From Leifsonia sp. SCN 70-46 (GTDB taxonomy: Bacteria; Actinomycetota; Actinomycetes; Actinomycetales; Microbacteriaceae), in contig MEFY01000002.1 of assembly GCA_001725325.1 (NCBI GenBank), positions 1,491,559-1,555,558 of the forward strand: 64,000 nt of DNA. The letters run 5' to 3'. Positions 22,422 to 31,334 of this stretch are shown here, in pieces. The number at the start of each line of letters is the position of its first letter. Position 1 is the first letter of the stretch. The notes under the pieces are model-generated. The model did not search any database. It saw only the letters and a program-made list of their open reading frames with translations, and was not told the origin of the DNA. The position numbers and the translations under genes were made by a program.

Positions 22422-22844
22422 ATGAACGCGCCCGTCGAGAACGGCGGCGGCCCACGAGCCGCCGCCCTCGTCGGTGCGCGTCAAATTCTTGCGCTGCTAG
22501 TGGTGGCGATTATCGCGGTCCTCGCATTCATGGCCGTCCACCACACCGACGACATCGCGGACGCCTCGGGCACACCGGTCACCATCGAGATCGCCCACGT
22601 CACCACGCCGACCGGGATCGAGTCCCTCGACTCGAGCACCCAGCCCGACTTCATCCTGCTGACCGGATGCGCCATCCTCGTCCTCTGCGGAGCCCTCGCC
22701 CTGGTCGTCCTCCTGGCTGCCCGATCAGCGCTCAGGACTCAACCGGGACTCCACGAATTCATCGCTTGGCTCAGGCCGTCCTTCTTCCTGTCGGTTGCGG
22801 CACCGCGACCCAGCCTGACCACTCTCTCCATCAGCCGGACCTAG
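22422..22844 (+). CDS. small two-span membrane protein (DUF6153-like), paralogue of 17025
   Basis: A protein of 140 residues with helices at about 21-42 and 78-98 and an outside loop with VHHTDD. The last ten residues (SLTTLSISRT) match those of the 17025 product. It follows copC after 3 bp, which makes a copper or other metal link likely. I cannot give a function. Confidence 0.65.
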   Translation: MNAPVENGGGPRAAALVGARQILALLVVAIIAVLAFMAVHHTDDIADASGTPVTIEIAHVTTPTGIESLDSSTQPDFILLTGCAILVLCGALALVVLLAARSALRTQPGLHEFIAWLRPSFFLSVAAPRPSLTTLSISRT

Positions 22845-22938
22845 AGCTCCTCTGCGTGGCCGCGCGCCACGACGAGCCCTGACCCGTCCGACCCTGGCGG
22901 CGTGCTTCTTGCGCGCCGCAACGCTGGAGAGAGCATTC

Positions 22939-23601
22939 ATGAACACCAACACCAAGATCGCCATCGCGTTCGCGAGCATCCTCGCGACCGGAGTCATTGC
23001 CTTCGCCGCAATCGCTGCCGTGCAAAACGCGAACCGCCCCACACCTACCATCGACGACGCGACCGGAGTCGCCGCAACCGTCGAGGAGAACAGCCACCGG
23101 CTCGACGACGTTCCCGACGCGCCAGTGACGGTTGTCGAGTTCCTCGACTTCGAGTGCGAGGCCTGCGGGGCCTTCTACCCGTTCGTCGAGGAACTCCGCG
23201 TGAAGTACGACGGCCAGATCAACTACGTCATCCGCTACTTCCCGATCCCGTCCCACAACAACTCGACTACTGCTGCGCTGGCGGTAGAGGCCGCTGCCCA
23301 GCAGGGGAAGCTCGAGCAGATGTACAACCGAATGTTTGAGACTCAGGCGCAATGGGGCGAGAGCGGCGAGTCGAAGGCCGACCTATTCCGCACCTACGCC
23401 CAGGAAATCGGGCTCGACATGTCTCAGTACGACAACGCCATCGCCGATCCGAAGACCGCCGAGCGGGTCGCTTTTGACTTCGAGGCGGGACGATCGCTCG
23501 GGGTGAACGGAACGCCCACATTCTTCGTGAACGACAAGAAGCTCGAACTGCAGTCTCTTGAGGACCTCGAGGCTGCCATCGTCAGCGAACTGCCAAAGTG
23601 A
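22939..23601 (+). CDS. DsbA-family thiol-disulfide oxidoreductase
   Basis: A membrane-anchored protein of 220 residues, with the anchor at residues 7-28. The thioredoxin-like domain has CEAC in FLDFECEACGAFYP and the cis-Pro loop GVNGTPTFFV. It would oxidise or isomerise cysteines of exported proteins. I chose ATG 22939, which has GGAGAG upstream; 22909 is the longer option. The stop overlaps the GTG of the TlpA-like gene. Confidence 0.88.
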   Translation: MNTNTKIAIAFASILATGVIAFAAIAAVQNANRPTPTIDDATGVAATVEENSHRLDDVPDAPVTVVEFLDFECEACGAFYPFVEELRVKYDGQINYVIRYFPIPSHNNSTTAALAVEAAAQQGKLEQMYNRMFETQAQWGESGESKADLFRTYAQEIGLDMSQYDNAIADPKTAERVAFDFEAGRSLGVNGTPTFFVNDKKLELQSLEDLEAAIVSELPK

Positions 23602-24167
23602 AGATCCTCCGCACAGGTGTCGCCGGGCTCGCTGGCTTCCTCACCGCATCCCTCATCGCCGCCTGCACCTCAGTCGGCCAAGGGAACAACAACTACGTCT
23701 CCGGCGACGGCACGGTCACCGAGTACGGAATCGAGGGCAGGGGAGACCCCTTGGAATTCACGGGCGTCACCGATCGCGGCACCACCGTGTCGTCCGCCGA
23801 CTATCGCGGCGAAGTCCTCGTCGTGAACTTCTGGTACGCGGCCTGCCCGCCCTGCCGGCTGGAGGCCCCCGACCTCCAAGCACTGAGCGAGGAGTTCGCG
23901 GGCGACGGCGTCACGTTCCTCGGAGTGAACATCCGAGACGGTGCCGAGACATCCCTGTCGTTCGCGGAGACGTTCGGCGTCACCTACCCGTCGATCATCG
24001 ACCGCGACGGACAGGTGACGCTGGCCTTCTCTGGCCTCGCATCCCCGACCGCCGTACCCACGACCGTCGTCATCGACCGTGACGGAAGGGCATCCGCACG
24101 CATCGTCGGGCTGCTGGAACCCAGCACACTGCGAGCGCTCATCCACACCGCTCTGGACGAGGACTGA
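23598..24167 (+). CDS. TlpA/ResA-like thioredoxin lipoprotein
   Basis: A protein of 189 residues with a lipoprotein signal (LIAAC) and a thioredoxin fold. The active site is CPPC in NFWYAACPPCRLEAP and the cis-Pro is in AVPTTVVID. It would keep the haem-binding cysteines of apocytochrome c, or other exported thiols, reduced, taking electrons from the CcdA product encoded next. GTG 23598 overlaps the DsbA-like stop. Confidence 0.88.
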   Translation: MKILRTGVAGLAGFLTASLIAACTSVGQGNNNYVSGDGTVTEYGIEGRGDPLEFTGVTDRGTTVSSADYRGEVLVVNFWYAACPPCRLEAPDLQALSEEFAGDGVTFLGVNIRDGAETSLSFAETFGVTYPSIIDRDGQVTLAFSGLASPTAVPTTVVIDRDGRASARIVGLLEPSTLRALIHTALDED

Positions 24168-24168
24168 G

Positions 24169-24924
24169 ATGAATCCTCTGGGAGAATTCTTCGCGACCTC
24201 AGCCCTATCAGGGGCGCTGATCATCGCCATACCCCTCGCCGTAGTTGCCGGAGCGGTCTCGTTCCTCTCACCCTGCATCCTGCCCCTCGCCCCCGGATTG
24301 ATCGGCTACACCACTGGCCTGACGAGTGCCGGGCCGGCCCCCCGCGCACGACGCAGAATCGCGTTGGGGGTCTCCCTCTTCATCCTCGGCTTCTCGGCAG
24401 TATTCGTCGCCTACGGCGCACTGTTCGGTGCGTTGGGTGCCTGGCTGGTGCAATGGCAGGAGCCGCTCACCCGTGTGCTCGGAGGCGTCGTGGTCGTACT
24501 CGGCCTCGTCATGATCGGCGCGATCCCCATCCTGCAGCGCACAATCAAGCCAGCATGGAAGCCGCGCATCGGGATCGCCGGCGCACCTCTCCTCGGCATC
24601 GTCTTCGGACTCGGGTGGACCCCCTGCATCGGTCCCACCCTCAGTGCGGTCGTCGCGCTGAGCATGTCGGAGGCGTCCGCCGTTCGGGGCGCCCTGCTCG
24701 GCCTCGCCTATTGCGTGGGACTCGGCGTGCCACTGCTCGGCCTAGCGATCGGCCTGCAATCGGCCACGGGCGCGATCGCCAGACTCCGCAAGCACATCAG
24801 GCTCATCAACGTGTTGGGAGCACTGATGCTCATCGTCGTCGGCGTGCTCATGATCAGCGGCATCTGGGGACAAGCCATCCGCAGTCTTCAAGGCCTCATC
24901 GGATCATTCCAGGTGATCGTATGA
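24169..24924 (+). CDS. ccdA: CcdA/DsbD-like electron carrier
   Basis: A membrane protein of 251 residues with six hydrophobic helices that passes electrons from cytoplasmic thioredoxin to outer thiol proteins. The two redox cysteines are in FLSPCILPLAPG and LGWTPCIGPTL. It lies between the TlpA-like gene and a small membrane protein, a normal TlpA-CcdA pair for cytochrome c maturation, with ResB earlier in the element. Confidence 0.92.
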   Translation: MNPLGEFFATSALSGALIIAIPLAVVAGAVSFLSPCILPLAPGLIGYTTGLTSAGPAPRARRRIALGVSLFILGFSAVFVAYGALFGALGAWLVQWQEPLTRVLGGVVVVLGLVMIGAIPILQRTIKPAWKPRIGIAGAPLLGIVFGLGWTPCIGPTLSAVVALSMSEASAVRGALLGLAYCVGLGVPLLGLAIGLQSATGAIARLRKHIRLINVLGALMLIVVGVLMISGIWGQAIRSLQGLIGSFQVIV

Positions 24925-25223
24925 CCCAGCCCTCCGCTGAAACCGGCCGGCGAATCGCCATCGTCGGCCTCCTGCTCGCGCTGGTCGTGCCTCCGGCCGG
25001 TGCGGTCCTCTCGTCCGCCGTGCTGATCCGCGCACGGCGGACGGGAAGGAACGACCCCGCAGCCCTAGCCGGGATCATCATCGGGACCATCGGCACCCTC
25101 GTGTTCGTCGCGGCGACCTGGTACGTGCTGCAGGTCCTCGGCGGTCAGGTCGGCGCCTGCGCGGAACTGGGCCCGGGAACCCACCAACAGGGCCTTTTCA
25201 CCTACCAGTGCGGAGGAACCTGA
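24921..25223 (+). CDS. small DUF4190-like membrane protein
   Basis: A protein of 100 residues with two hydrophobic helices (about 12-33 and 47-70) and a short outside tail with two cysteines (GACAEL, YQCGGT). It overlaps ccdA (ATGA) and is followed by ctaG, so it is part of this operon. The two-helix pattern with the PAALAGIIIGTIGTL stretch resembles DUF4190 proteins. The function is unknown. Confidence 0.65.
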   Translation: MTQPSAETGRRIAIVGLLLALVVPPAGAVLSSAVLIRARRTGRNDPAALAGIIIGTIGTLVFVAATWYVLQVLGGQVGACAELGPGTHQQGLFTYQCGGT

Positions 25224-26212
25224 TGCGCGCCGACGACCTGATCTGGACTCCGGAGGCACCGCCCTCTTTCGTCGAGTTCATCTCCCTCAACCTGCAACCG
25301 GTGCCGTTGCTGCCGGCGGTCGGCATCCTTATGGGTGCCCTCTACCTCGTCGGAGCGATCCGGCTCTGGCAAGCCGGACGTCGTTGGCCCGTGTGGCGCA
25401 CCGTGCTCTTCCTGCTGGGCTGTCTGACGATCATCGCGATCACCGGCCTCGGAGTCGAGGGCTACGGGTTCGAGATGTTCTCCGTCTTCATGTTCCAACA
25501 GCTGACCCTCATGATGACTGTCCCGCCCCTTCTCGTGCTCGGCTCGCCGGGCACCCTGTTCCTGCGGACGGTGCCCCACCGCAGCTGGGGAGGATGGCTT
25601 CACAGAACGTCGATCCGATTCCTCAGATCGCGAGTCGCCCGATTCCTCATCCACCCCGGTTTCACACTTCCCCTGTTCCTCATCAGCTTCTACGGCCTCT
25701 ACTTCGGAGGGCTCGCTGACGCACTCCTGCCCACGTTGGCAGGGCACCTCTTCCTCGAGATCGCCTTCCTCGCCGCGGGCATCCTCTTCACCATCCCGAT
25801 CCTGAGCGCCGATCCGCTACCCCGACGCCAGACCCACGCCGGCCGACTCATGGACCTCTTCGGCGAGATGGCCCTGCACGCCTTCTTCGGCGTCATCATC
25901 ATGATGGCGCCACGACCGATCGTGACCGAGTTCACGACACCGCCCACCTCGTGGGGCCTCGACCTCATCGTCGACCAGCAGATCGCCGGCGCCCTCTCCT
26001 GGTCGTACGGCGAGCTGCCCACCGTCATCATCCTGCTGTTCATGCTGCCCCGATGGTTCCGCGACGACACCCGCAAGGCCCGAGCCGCCGACCGGCACGC
26101 CGACCTCTACGGCAACCCCGAGCTGGACGCCTACAACGAGTACCTCGCGCGCCTTCGCCGCCGCGACGAGCATCTCGGTCTCACTACCCCTAAAGAAGAG
26201 GAGAAGCCCTGA
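25223..26212 (+). CDS. ctaG: CtaG-type cytochrome c oxidase assembly protein
   Basis: A membrane protein of 329 residues from ATG 25223, set by GGAGG 6 nt upstream. It has seven or more helices. The family motifs include FMFQQLTLMMTVPPLLVLGSP, GHLFLEIAFLAAG and MALHAFFGVIIMM with a His, followed by DQQIAGALSWSYGELPT. CtaG of the caa3 type helps copper reach cytochrome oxidase. Its C-terminal half is similar to the second half of the fusion protein at 27488. Confidence 0.88.
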   Translation: MRADDLIWTPEAPPSFVEFISLNLQPVPLLPAVGILMGALYLVGAIRLWQAGRRWPVWRTVLFLLGCLTIIAITGLGVEGYGFEMFSVFMFQQLTLMMTVPPLLVLGSPGTLFLRTVPHRSWGGWLHRTSIRFLRSRVARFLIHPGFTLPLFLISFYGLYFGGLADALLPTLAGHLFLEIAFLAAGILFTIPILSADPLPRRQTHAGRLMDLFGEMALHAFFGVIIMMAPRPIVTEFTTPPTSWGLDLIVDQQIAGALSWSYGELPTVIILLFMLPRWFRDDTRKARAADRHADLYGNPELDAYNEYLARLRRRDEHLGLTTPKEEEKP

Positions 26213-26307
26213 TGTGGCTCTATCCCATCGTCATGATCGCGGTGCTCGTCGGCATCGGCATCTGGGCGTACATCATCTTCCGCAGTCACGACCGGAGGTT
26301 CGACTGA
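26212..26307 (+). CDS. 31-residue single-span membrane peptide
   Basis: A short ORF coupled at both ends by ATGA overlaps to ctaG and to the M23 gene. It is almost entirely one transmembrane helix (LYPIVMIAVLVGIGIWAYIIF) with a charged SHDRRFD tail. Translation coupling argues for reality; the function is unknown, perhaps an assembly subunit for the CtaG protein. Confidence 0.65.
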   Translation: MWLYPIVMIAVLVGIGIWAYIIFRSHDRRFD

Positions 26308-27491
26308 TGGTACGGCGCCTGCTCGCGACTCTCGGCGTTGCTCTCCTTCTCGGCAGCACGCTGCTGGGCAGCCCGGTCGCCGCCAACGCCGACGACTACC
26401 CGACCTGGGACGACGTTGCCGCCGTCCGCGGCGACGAAGCTGCCACGCAGCAGAAGATCGCCCAGCTGGAGAGCCTGATCGGCGGACTGCAGGCCAACGC
26501 AACGAAGACCCAAGCAGAGTCGGACGCTAAAGCGGCCATCTGGGTCGAAGCGGACACCAAGTACCAAGAGGCGTACAGCCGGACCCAGACGCTCCTCGCC
26601 CAGGCGCAAGAAGCAGACGCGATCGCCGAGGAATCCGCGCGTCGCGCCGGGCAGATCGCCGCCCAGATGAGCCGCACCGGCGGGGGCAACGTCGCCGCGA
26701 TGCTCTTCGCCGACTCCGCCAACGCCGACTCGCTGCTCTACGGGTTGGGGATGTGGGAGCGCATCGGCGCCCAGTCCAGCCTGATCTCCGAGAGGGCGAT
26801 CCTCGATCGCAACACCGCGCAGGCCCTTACCGATCAGGCAACGCGGGCACAAGAGGAACTCGAAACACTCAAGCTCGCAGCGGAGAAGGCCTTCCTCGAA
26901 GCGCAAGCCGCCGCCGCGGCCGCGCAGACCGCGCTCGACGAGCAACTCACCAAACAAGCTGTGCTGCAGCAGCAGCTGGCCGTGCTCAAGGAACGTCGGG
27001 CAGCGACCGAGGCCGATTACCTGGCCGGGGTCGAAGCACGCATCGGCGCCGGCGTCAGTCTCGACGCCGGGGAGATCAGCCTCGCGGGCTGGGCGAGACC
27101 GGCCTCCGGATACATCACCTCGGTCTACGGATGGAGCGCGCAGTACGGCACGAGCTTCCACAAGGGAACCGACATCGGGGCAGGATGCGGCCAGAACATC
27201 TACGCCGGCTCCGGCGGGACCGTCGTCTACGCGGCAGGCGGATGGAACGGCGGCTACGGCAACTACATCATCATCGAGCACTCGAGCGGACTGAGAACCG
27301 CGTACGCGCACATCCAGGACGGCGGCATCCTCGTCACCGCCGGACAGCAGGTCGTCGTGGGCCAGAACATCGCCCGCGCTGGCACGACCGGAAACTCGAC
27401 CGGATGCCACCTGCACTACGAGGTGCGCGTCGACGGGGTGGCGATCGACTCAGTCCCGTTCATGGCCGACCGCGGAATCCGGATCGGATGA
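26307..27491 (+). CDS. secreted M23 peptidase with coiled-coil domain
   Basis: A protein of 394 residues: signal peptide 1-29, then a long coiled coil (about 45-255, Ala/Glu/Gln-rich) and a C-terminal LytM domain with HKGTDIG and CHLHYEV zinc ligands. This layout is that of EnvC/RipA-like wall hydrolases or their activators. The domain is complete, so it may be active. It is coupled to the small membrane gene upstream and to the CopD-CtaG fusion downstream. Confidence 0.87.
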   Translation: MVRRLLATLGVALLLGSTLLGSPVAANADDYPTWDDVAAVRGDEAATQQKIAQLESLIGGLQANATKTQAESDAKAAIWVEADTKYQEAYSRTQTLLAQAQEADAIAEESARRAGQIAAQMSRTGGGNVAAMLFADSANADSLLYGLGMWERIGAQSSLISERAILDRNTAQALTDQATRAQEELETLKLAAEKAFLEAQAAAAAAQTALDEQLTKQAVLQQQLAVLKERRAATEADYLAGVEARIGAGVSLDAGEISLAGWARPASGYITSVYGWSAQYGTSFHKGTDIGAGCGQNIYAGSGGTVVYAAGGWNGGYGNYIIIEHSSGLRTAYAHIQDGGILVTAGQQVVVGQNIARAGTTGNSTGCHLHYEVRVDGVAIDSVPFMADRGIRIG

Positions 27492-29482
27492 ACCGCCGCG
27501 TACTCGTCAGCATCGCCGCGCTGCCGGCGCTCGCGTTCCTGTCCCTCCTCATCGCCCTCGCGTTCGGCGGGGGAGCAGAGCCGCAGCTGATCCTCGATCC
27601 CGGTCCCGCGGCGCGCTACGGGCTCCCTGCCGCCAAGATGCTCGTCAACATCGCCAGCGCCGTGACCATCGGCTCGCTCATCCTCGCTCTCCTCGTGCTG
27701 CCCGCTCGATCGCCGGCCTACGGGCGAGCGGTCGACGTGGCCGCGGTCGGGTCGACGATATGGGCTCTGGCCGCGGGCGCCACTGGATTCTTCTCCTTCA
27801 TGGTCGCCTTCAACCAGACCTTCACACTCGACGCGAGCTTCGGCTCGGCGCTGAGCATGTACCTCACCGGCACAGAGCTGGGGCAAGCATGGCTCGCCGC
27901 CACCCTGATCGCAGCGGGTCTCTCGGTGCTCTGCTTCGCCATCCGCAACCAGACGGCACTTGTCCTTGTGCTCATCCTCGCGGTCGCCGGACTCATACCC
28001 ATGTCCACTCAGGGCCACCAGGGCGGCACGGCGGACCACGACCCCGCCTCGATGGCGATCTTCATCCACGTCCTCGCGGCGTGCATCTGGCTCGGCGGGC
28101 TCGTCGCCATCTTCGCCATCAAACCCACCCTCACCAGCACCGAGATCGTCACCGTGCTGCGGCGATACTCAACGATCGCGCTGCTGTGCTTCGTCGCGGT
28201 GGCGACCTCCGGATACCTCAGCGCCCAGATCCGCGTGGAGGACCTCGCGAACATCGGGTCTGCCTACGGCGTCCTGGTCGTCGTCAAAGTCGCCGCGTTG
28301 ATCGGGCTCGGGATCATCGGAGCGTACTGGCGACGAGCTGCGATCGCCAGGGCAGGAGAAAACGGACCTTGGTTCTGGGCGATCGCCGCGGGAGAGCTGG
28401 CGTTCATGGGCCTGGCCTCGGGCGTCGCCGCAGCCCTCGCCCGAACCTCCACGCCCGTGGTGCCGGAGATCCCCGCTCGGCCCACGCCCTCCGAGCTATT
28501 GACCGGCAACCTGCTACCCCCGATACCCAGCTTCACGAATTACATCGCCCTCTGGAACTTCGACCTGCTGTGGATCCTGATCTGCGGTTTCGCCCTGTTC
28601 TTCTACCTCGCGGGAGTGAACCGGCTCAAACGCCGTGGAGATGCTTGGCCCGTTCATCGCACCGTCCTGTGGATCGCAGGCATCGCCGCCCTCTTCTACG
28701 TCACCAACGGGGGAGTGAACCTCTACGGTAAGTTCCTCTTCTCCTCCCACATGCTCGGACACATGGCCCTCGGGATGCTCGTGCCGTTGCTGCTCGTTCC
28801 AGCGGCACCAATCACCCTCGCGCTGCGCACGATCGAACGACGCACCGACAGCAGTCGAGGACCGCGCGAATGGATCATGCTCGTCGTGCACTCACGCGTG
28901 TTCGGGTTTTTCACGAGGCCAGTGGTCGCAGCTGTTCTATTCGCCGGATCGCTCTGGGTGTTCTACTACACACCCCTATTCCAGTGGGCGGTCTCGAACC
29001 ACGTCGGCCACCAGTGGATGGTCGCCCACTTCCTGCTCACCGGATACCTCTTCGTCCAATCGGTCATCGGGATCGACCCCTCTCCCGTCCGCGCCCCCTA
29101 CCCGGTACGACTGCTCATCCTCCTGGCGACCATGGCATTCCACGCCTTCTTCGGGCTGGCGCTGCTCAGCCGCACGACGCTGCTGCTGCCGGACTGGTAC
29201 GGCGCCATGGGGTGGGAGTCAGTCGACCCGCTCGCCGACCAGCAGGTCGCCGGAGGTATCGCGTGGAGCATCGGCGAGATACCCACCGTCATCCTCGCCA
29301 TCGCCGTCGTCTACCTGTGGTCACGCAGCGACACCCGCGAATCGAAACGGTACGACCGTCAAGCCGACCGAGATCAGGACGCCGAGCTCGAGGAGTACAA
29401 CCGAATGCTGTCCGCTCGCGCGGCCGCCCAAGTCATCGGAAGAAATGGCGCGATCAGTGCGCCAGAGAAGGAGAAGTCGTGA
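27488..29482 (+). CDS. CopD-CtaG fusion membrane protein
   Basis: A protein of 664 residues with about 14 helices. The N-terminal half (to about 330) is a CopD copper-resistance domain with the conserved IFIHVLAACIWLGGLVAIF. The C-terminal half is a CtaG domain with HMLGHMALGMLVPLLLV, HQWMVAHFLLTGYLF and MAFHAFFGLALL. It joins copper import to oxidase copper delivery in one chain. The C-terminal tail is charged. It overlaps lspA. Confidence 0.88.
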   Translation: MNRRVLVSIAALPALAFLSLLIALAFGGGAEPQLILDPGPAARYGLPAAKMLVNIASAVTIGSLILALLVLPARSPAYGRAVDVAAVGSTIWALAAGATGFFSFMVAFNQTFTLDASFGSALSMYLTGTELGQAWLAATLIAAGLSVLCFAIRNQTALVLVLILAVAGLIPMSTQGHQGGTADHDPASMAIFIHVLAACIWLGGLVAIFAIKPTLTSTEIVTVLRRYSTIALLCFVAVATSGYLSAQIRVEDLANIGSAYGVLVVVKVAALIGLGIIGAYWRRAAIARAGENGPWFWAIAAGELAFMGLASGVAAALARTSTPVVPEIPARPTPSELLTGNLLPPIPSFTNYIALWNFDLLWILICGFALFFYLAGVNRLKRRGDAWPVHRTVLWIAGIAALFYVTNGGVNLYGKFLFSSHMLGHMALGMLVPLLLVPAAPITLALRTIERRTDSSRGPREWIMLVVHSRVFGFFTRPVVAAVLFAGSLWVFYYTPLFQWAVSNHVGHQWMVAHFLLTGYLFVQSVIGIDPSPVRAPYPVRLLILLATMAFHAFFGLALLSRTTLLLPDWYGAMGWESVDPLADQQVAGGIAWSIGEIPTVILAIAVVYLWSRSDTRESKRYDRQADRDQDAELEEYNRMLSARAAAQVIGRNGAISAPEKEKS

Positions 29483-29991
29483 CCCTGAACACCCGCCGCG
29501 TGGCGTCGCGAGTAGTCGCCGTAGCTGTAGTTGCGCTCATCGCCGACCAGTTCACCAAGCAATGGGCGCTCGCCAACCTCGCCCACGGAGAAGTTATCCC
29601 GCTGTTGTCGACGTTTCAGCTACGGCTGGCATTCAACCCCGGCGCAGCCTTCGGCATGGGAGCTGAAGCAGGGCCGATCATGGCCTGGGCGATCCTTCTC
29701 ATCCTCACCGGCCTGACTGCCTGGATCGCCGTGCGTGTGAGCCGCGGCCTCGACCCACGCGAAACGTACCTCCTCGCACTCGTCGCAGGCGGCGGCTGGG
29801 GCAACATGGTCGACCGCATCCTCCGGTCCACCGACCTGCCGCTGTCGGGCAGCGTTGTCGACTTCCTCGCCTGGGACAACTTCGCCATCTTCAACATCGG
29901 CGACGTCTTCGCCGTCGGTGGAATCATCGCCTGGGCGCTCTACCGTTTGACGCGGCTGCCGCGGTTGCAGCCAGCGAAGAGCCAAGGGTGA
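29479..29991 (+). CDS. lspA: signal peptidase II (LspA)
   Basis: Removes signal peptides from prolipoproteins, 170 residues from GTG 29479. It has four hydrophobic helices, the motif AFNPGAAFGM and the catalytic Asp pair D112 (GNMVDRI) and D142 (FNIGDVF). It would process the element's lipoproteins (15699 and 23598). Extra LspA proteins are known in metal islands; PbrC of the Cupriavidus lead operon is one. The stop overlaps the next start (GTGA). Confidence 0.9.
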   Translation: MTLNTRRVASRVVAVAVVALIADQFTKQWALANLAHGEVIPLLSTFQLRLAFNPGAAFGMGAEAGPIMAWAILLILTGLTAWIAVRVSRGLDPRETYLLALVAGGGWGNMVDRILRSTDLPLSGSVVDFLAWDNFAIFNIGDVFAVGGIIAWALYRLTRLPRLQPAKSQG

Positions 29992-30911
29992 AGGTGAAGA
30001 CGCCCTCTTTGCAGACGATCGCCGGAGTGCAACGATGGCTGCTTACGGAGCCGACGTTGCGGGAGATGAAGGCCCACTTCCCCGATGAATGGCACCAATG
30101 TCGCATCCAGATGCTCCGCGCGAGCGAACGCGGTGAGATTCGAGCGCTCATCGCCGAGCTCGGCACCCGCCGCTCGTCGCTGCGCGACCATCAAGCCTCA
30201 GAGCAACAACGGATCAGCGATCTGGTGCGCACCCAGCTCATTCTGAGGACGCTCCGATCCGTCGGCCTCAGCGCCGAGGCCGGCGTGGCCGAAGGCACCA
30301 TACGACTGCCGAAGATGAGCGGATGGCTGATGCAGAAGCTCTTCTTCTCTGCCGGGCTCGTCCGGAAGCCCGTCTCGATGAGGAAGTACCGGATGATCTG
30401 GCCGCTGCTCCGTGGACGCGAGCGTCTCATGCCGCTCGTTCGAGCCGAAGGCATCTACTGCTTCTACTCGAAGGAGTTCATCGCCGAGGTGACGAAGCTC
30501 GCCGCAGGCCGACCCGTGCTCGAGATAGCGGCGGGGGACGGCACCCTCACACGATTCCTCCGCGACGCCGGAGTCGACTGTATCGCCACCGACGACCACA
30601 GCTGGTCCCGCGAGATCACCTACGGCTCGTCGGTCGAGAAGCTCGATGCCCGGCAGGCGCTGAGGAAGTACAAGCCCGAAGTGGTGATCTGCTCGTGGCC
30701 GCCGCCGGGTAACTCGTTCGAACGGGACGTCTTTTCGACTGGATCGGTTCGGGTTTACATCGCTGTGGTCAGCTCCGCCCGAGCTGAAGCCGGCAACTGG
30801 GATACATATGCCCGGCAGACAGGACAACGAGTCCAGGTGTCATCGAGGCTAGGCCGGCAAGTCCTCCCCGATCGCAGCAATCAGGTTCTTGTCTTCGACC
30901 GATTGGATTAG
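29988..30911 (+). CDS. methyltransferase-like protein of unknown target
   Basis: A protein of 307 residues. The N-terminal 150 residues are helical and Arg-rich. The C-terminal part has a SAM-binding motif I (PVLEIAAGDGTLTRFLRDAG), an acidic motif II (CIATDDHSW) and a motif IV-like ICSWPPPGNSFE. This reads as a class I methyltransferase with a PPPG in place of the NPPY of amino-group enzymes. It is translationally coupled to lspA. Target unknown. Confidence 0.6.
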   Translation: MKVKTPSLQTIAGVQRWLLTEPTLREMKAHFPDEWHQCRIQMLRASERGEIRALIAELGTRRSSLRDHQASEQQRISDLVRTQLILRTLRSVGLSAEAGVAEGTIRLPKMSGWLMQKLFFSAGLVRKPVSMRKYRMIWPLLRGRERLMPLVRAEGIYCFYSKEFIAEVTKLAAGRPVLEIAAGDGTLTRFLRDAGVDCIATDDHSWSREITYGSSVEKLDARQALRKYKPEVVICSWPPPGNSFERDVFSTGSVRVYIAVVSSARAEAGNWDTYARQTGQRVQVSSRLGRQVLPDRSNQVLVFDRLD

Positions 30912-30997
30912 CTGAACCCGGCGAGCGCAAGCTCGGGCGTCAGTGAGATGATTTCACTAGCGGCACCCTAGGCCGTAGATCAGGAGTCAACCCGCGC

Positions 30998-31276
30998 ATG
31001 TATGAGATCACCGGCATCAAGGTTTCGAGAAAGCCCCCGGCACTTGAGACCATCAGCGAGTACTACTTCCAGGGCCGCAATGGGGAGAACAGCCTTTGGG
31101 TTGCCAAGCCAGAAGCGGTCGCCTTCGTCCAGAAGAACCCCAACAGCACCTACGTGAGCGGAGGCGGTTCCACGGCCTATGTCGAGGTGGTCGCCAATGG
31201 AGCGAACCCTTACCTTCGCACCAAGCCTGACGGGACCACTAGCGACAACCTGCTTTCGCTACCCGTGTACAACTAG
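30998..31276 (+). CDS. DUF3892-like small protein
   Basis: A protein of 92 residues made mainly of beta strands (MYEITGIKVS, AYVEVVANG, PYLRTKPDG). It agrees with the short DUF3892 family in size and in its ending, where strand repeats carry Asn/Gly turns. The function of the family is not known. It stands alone between the methyltransferase gene and the convergent OLD nuclease. Confidence 0.55.
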   Translation: MYEITGIKVSRKPPALETISEYYFQGRNGENSLWVAKPEAVAFVQKNPNSTYVSGGGSTAYVEVVANGANPYLRTKPDGTTSDNLLSLPVYN

Positions 31277-31334
31277 CTGGCACGACCAGCGGTTTGATCG
31301 GGCCGGGTGCGCTCAGACCACGGGCAAACGACGC

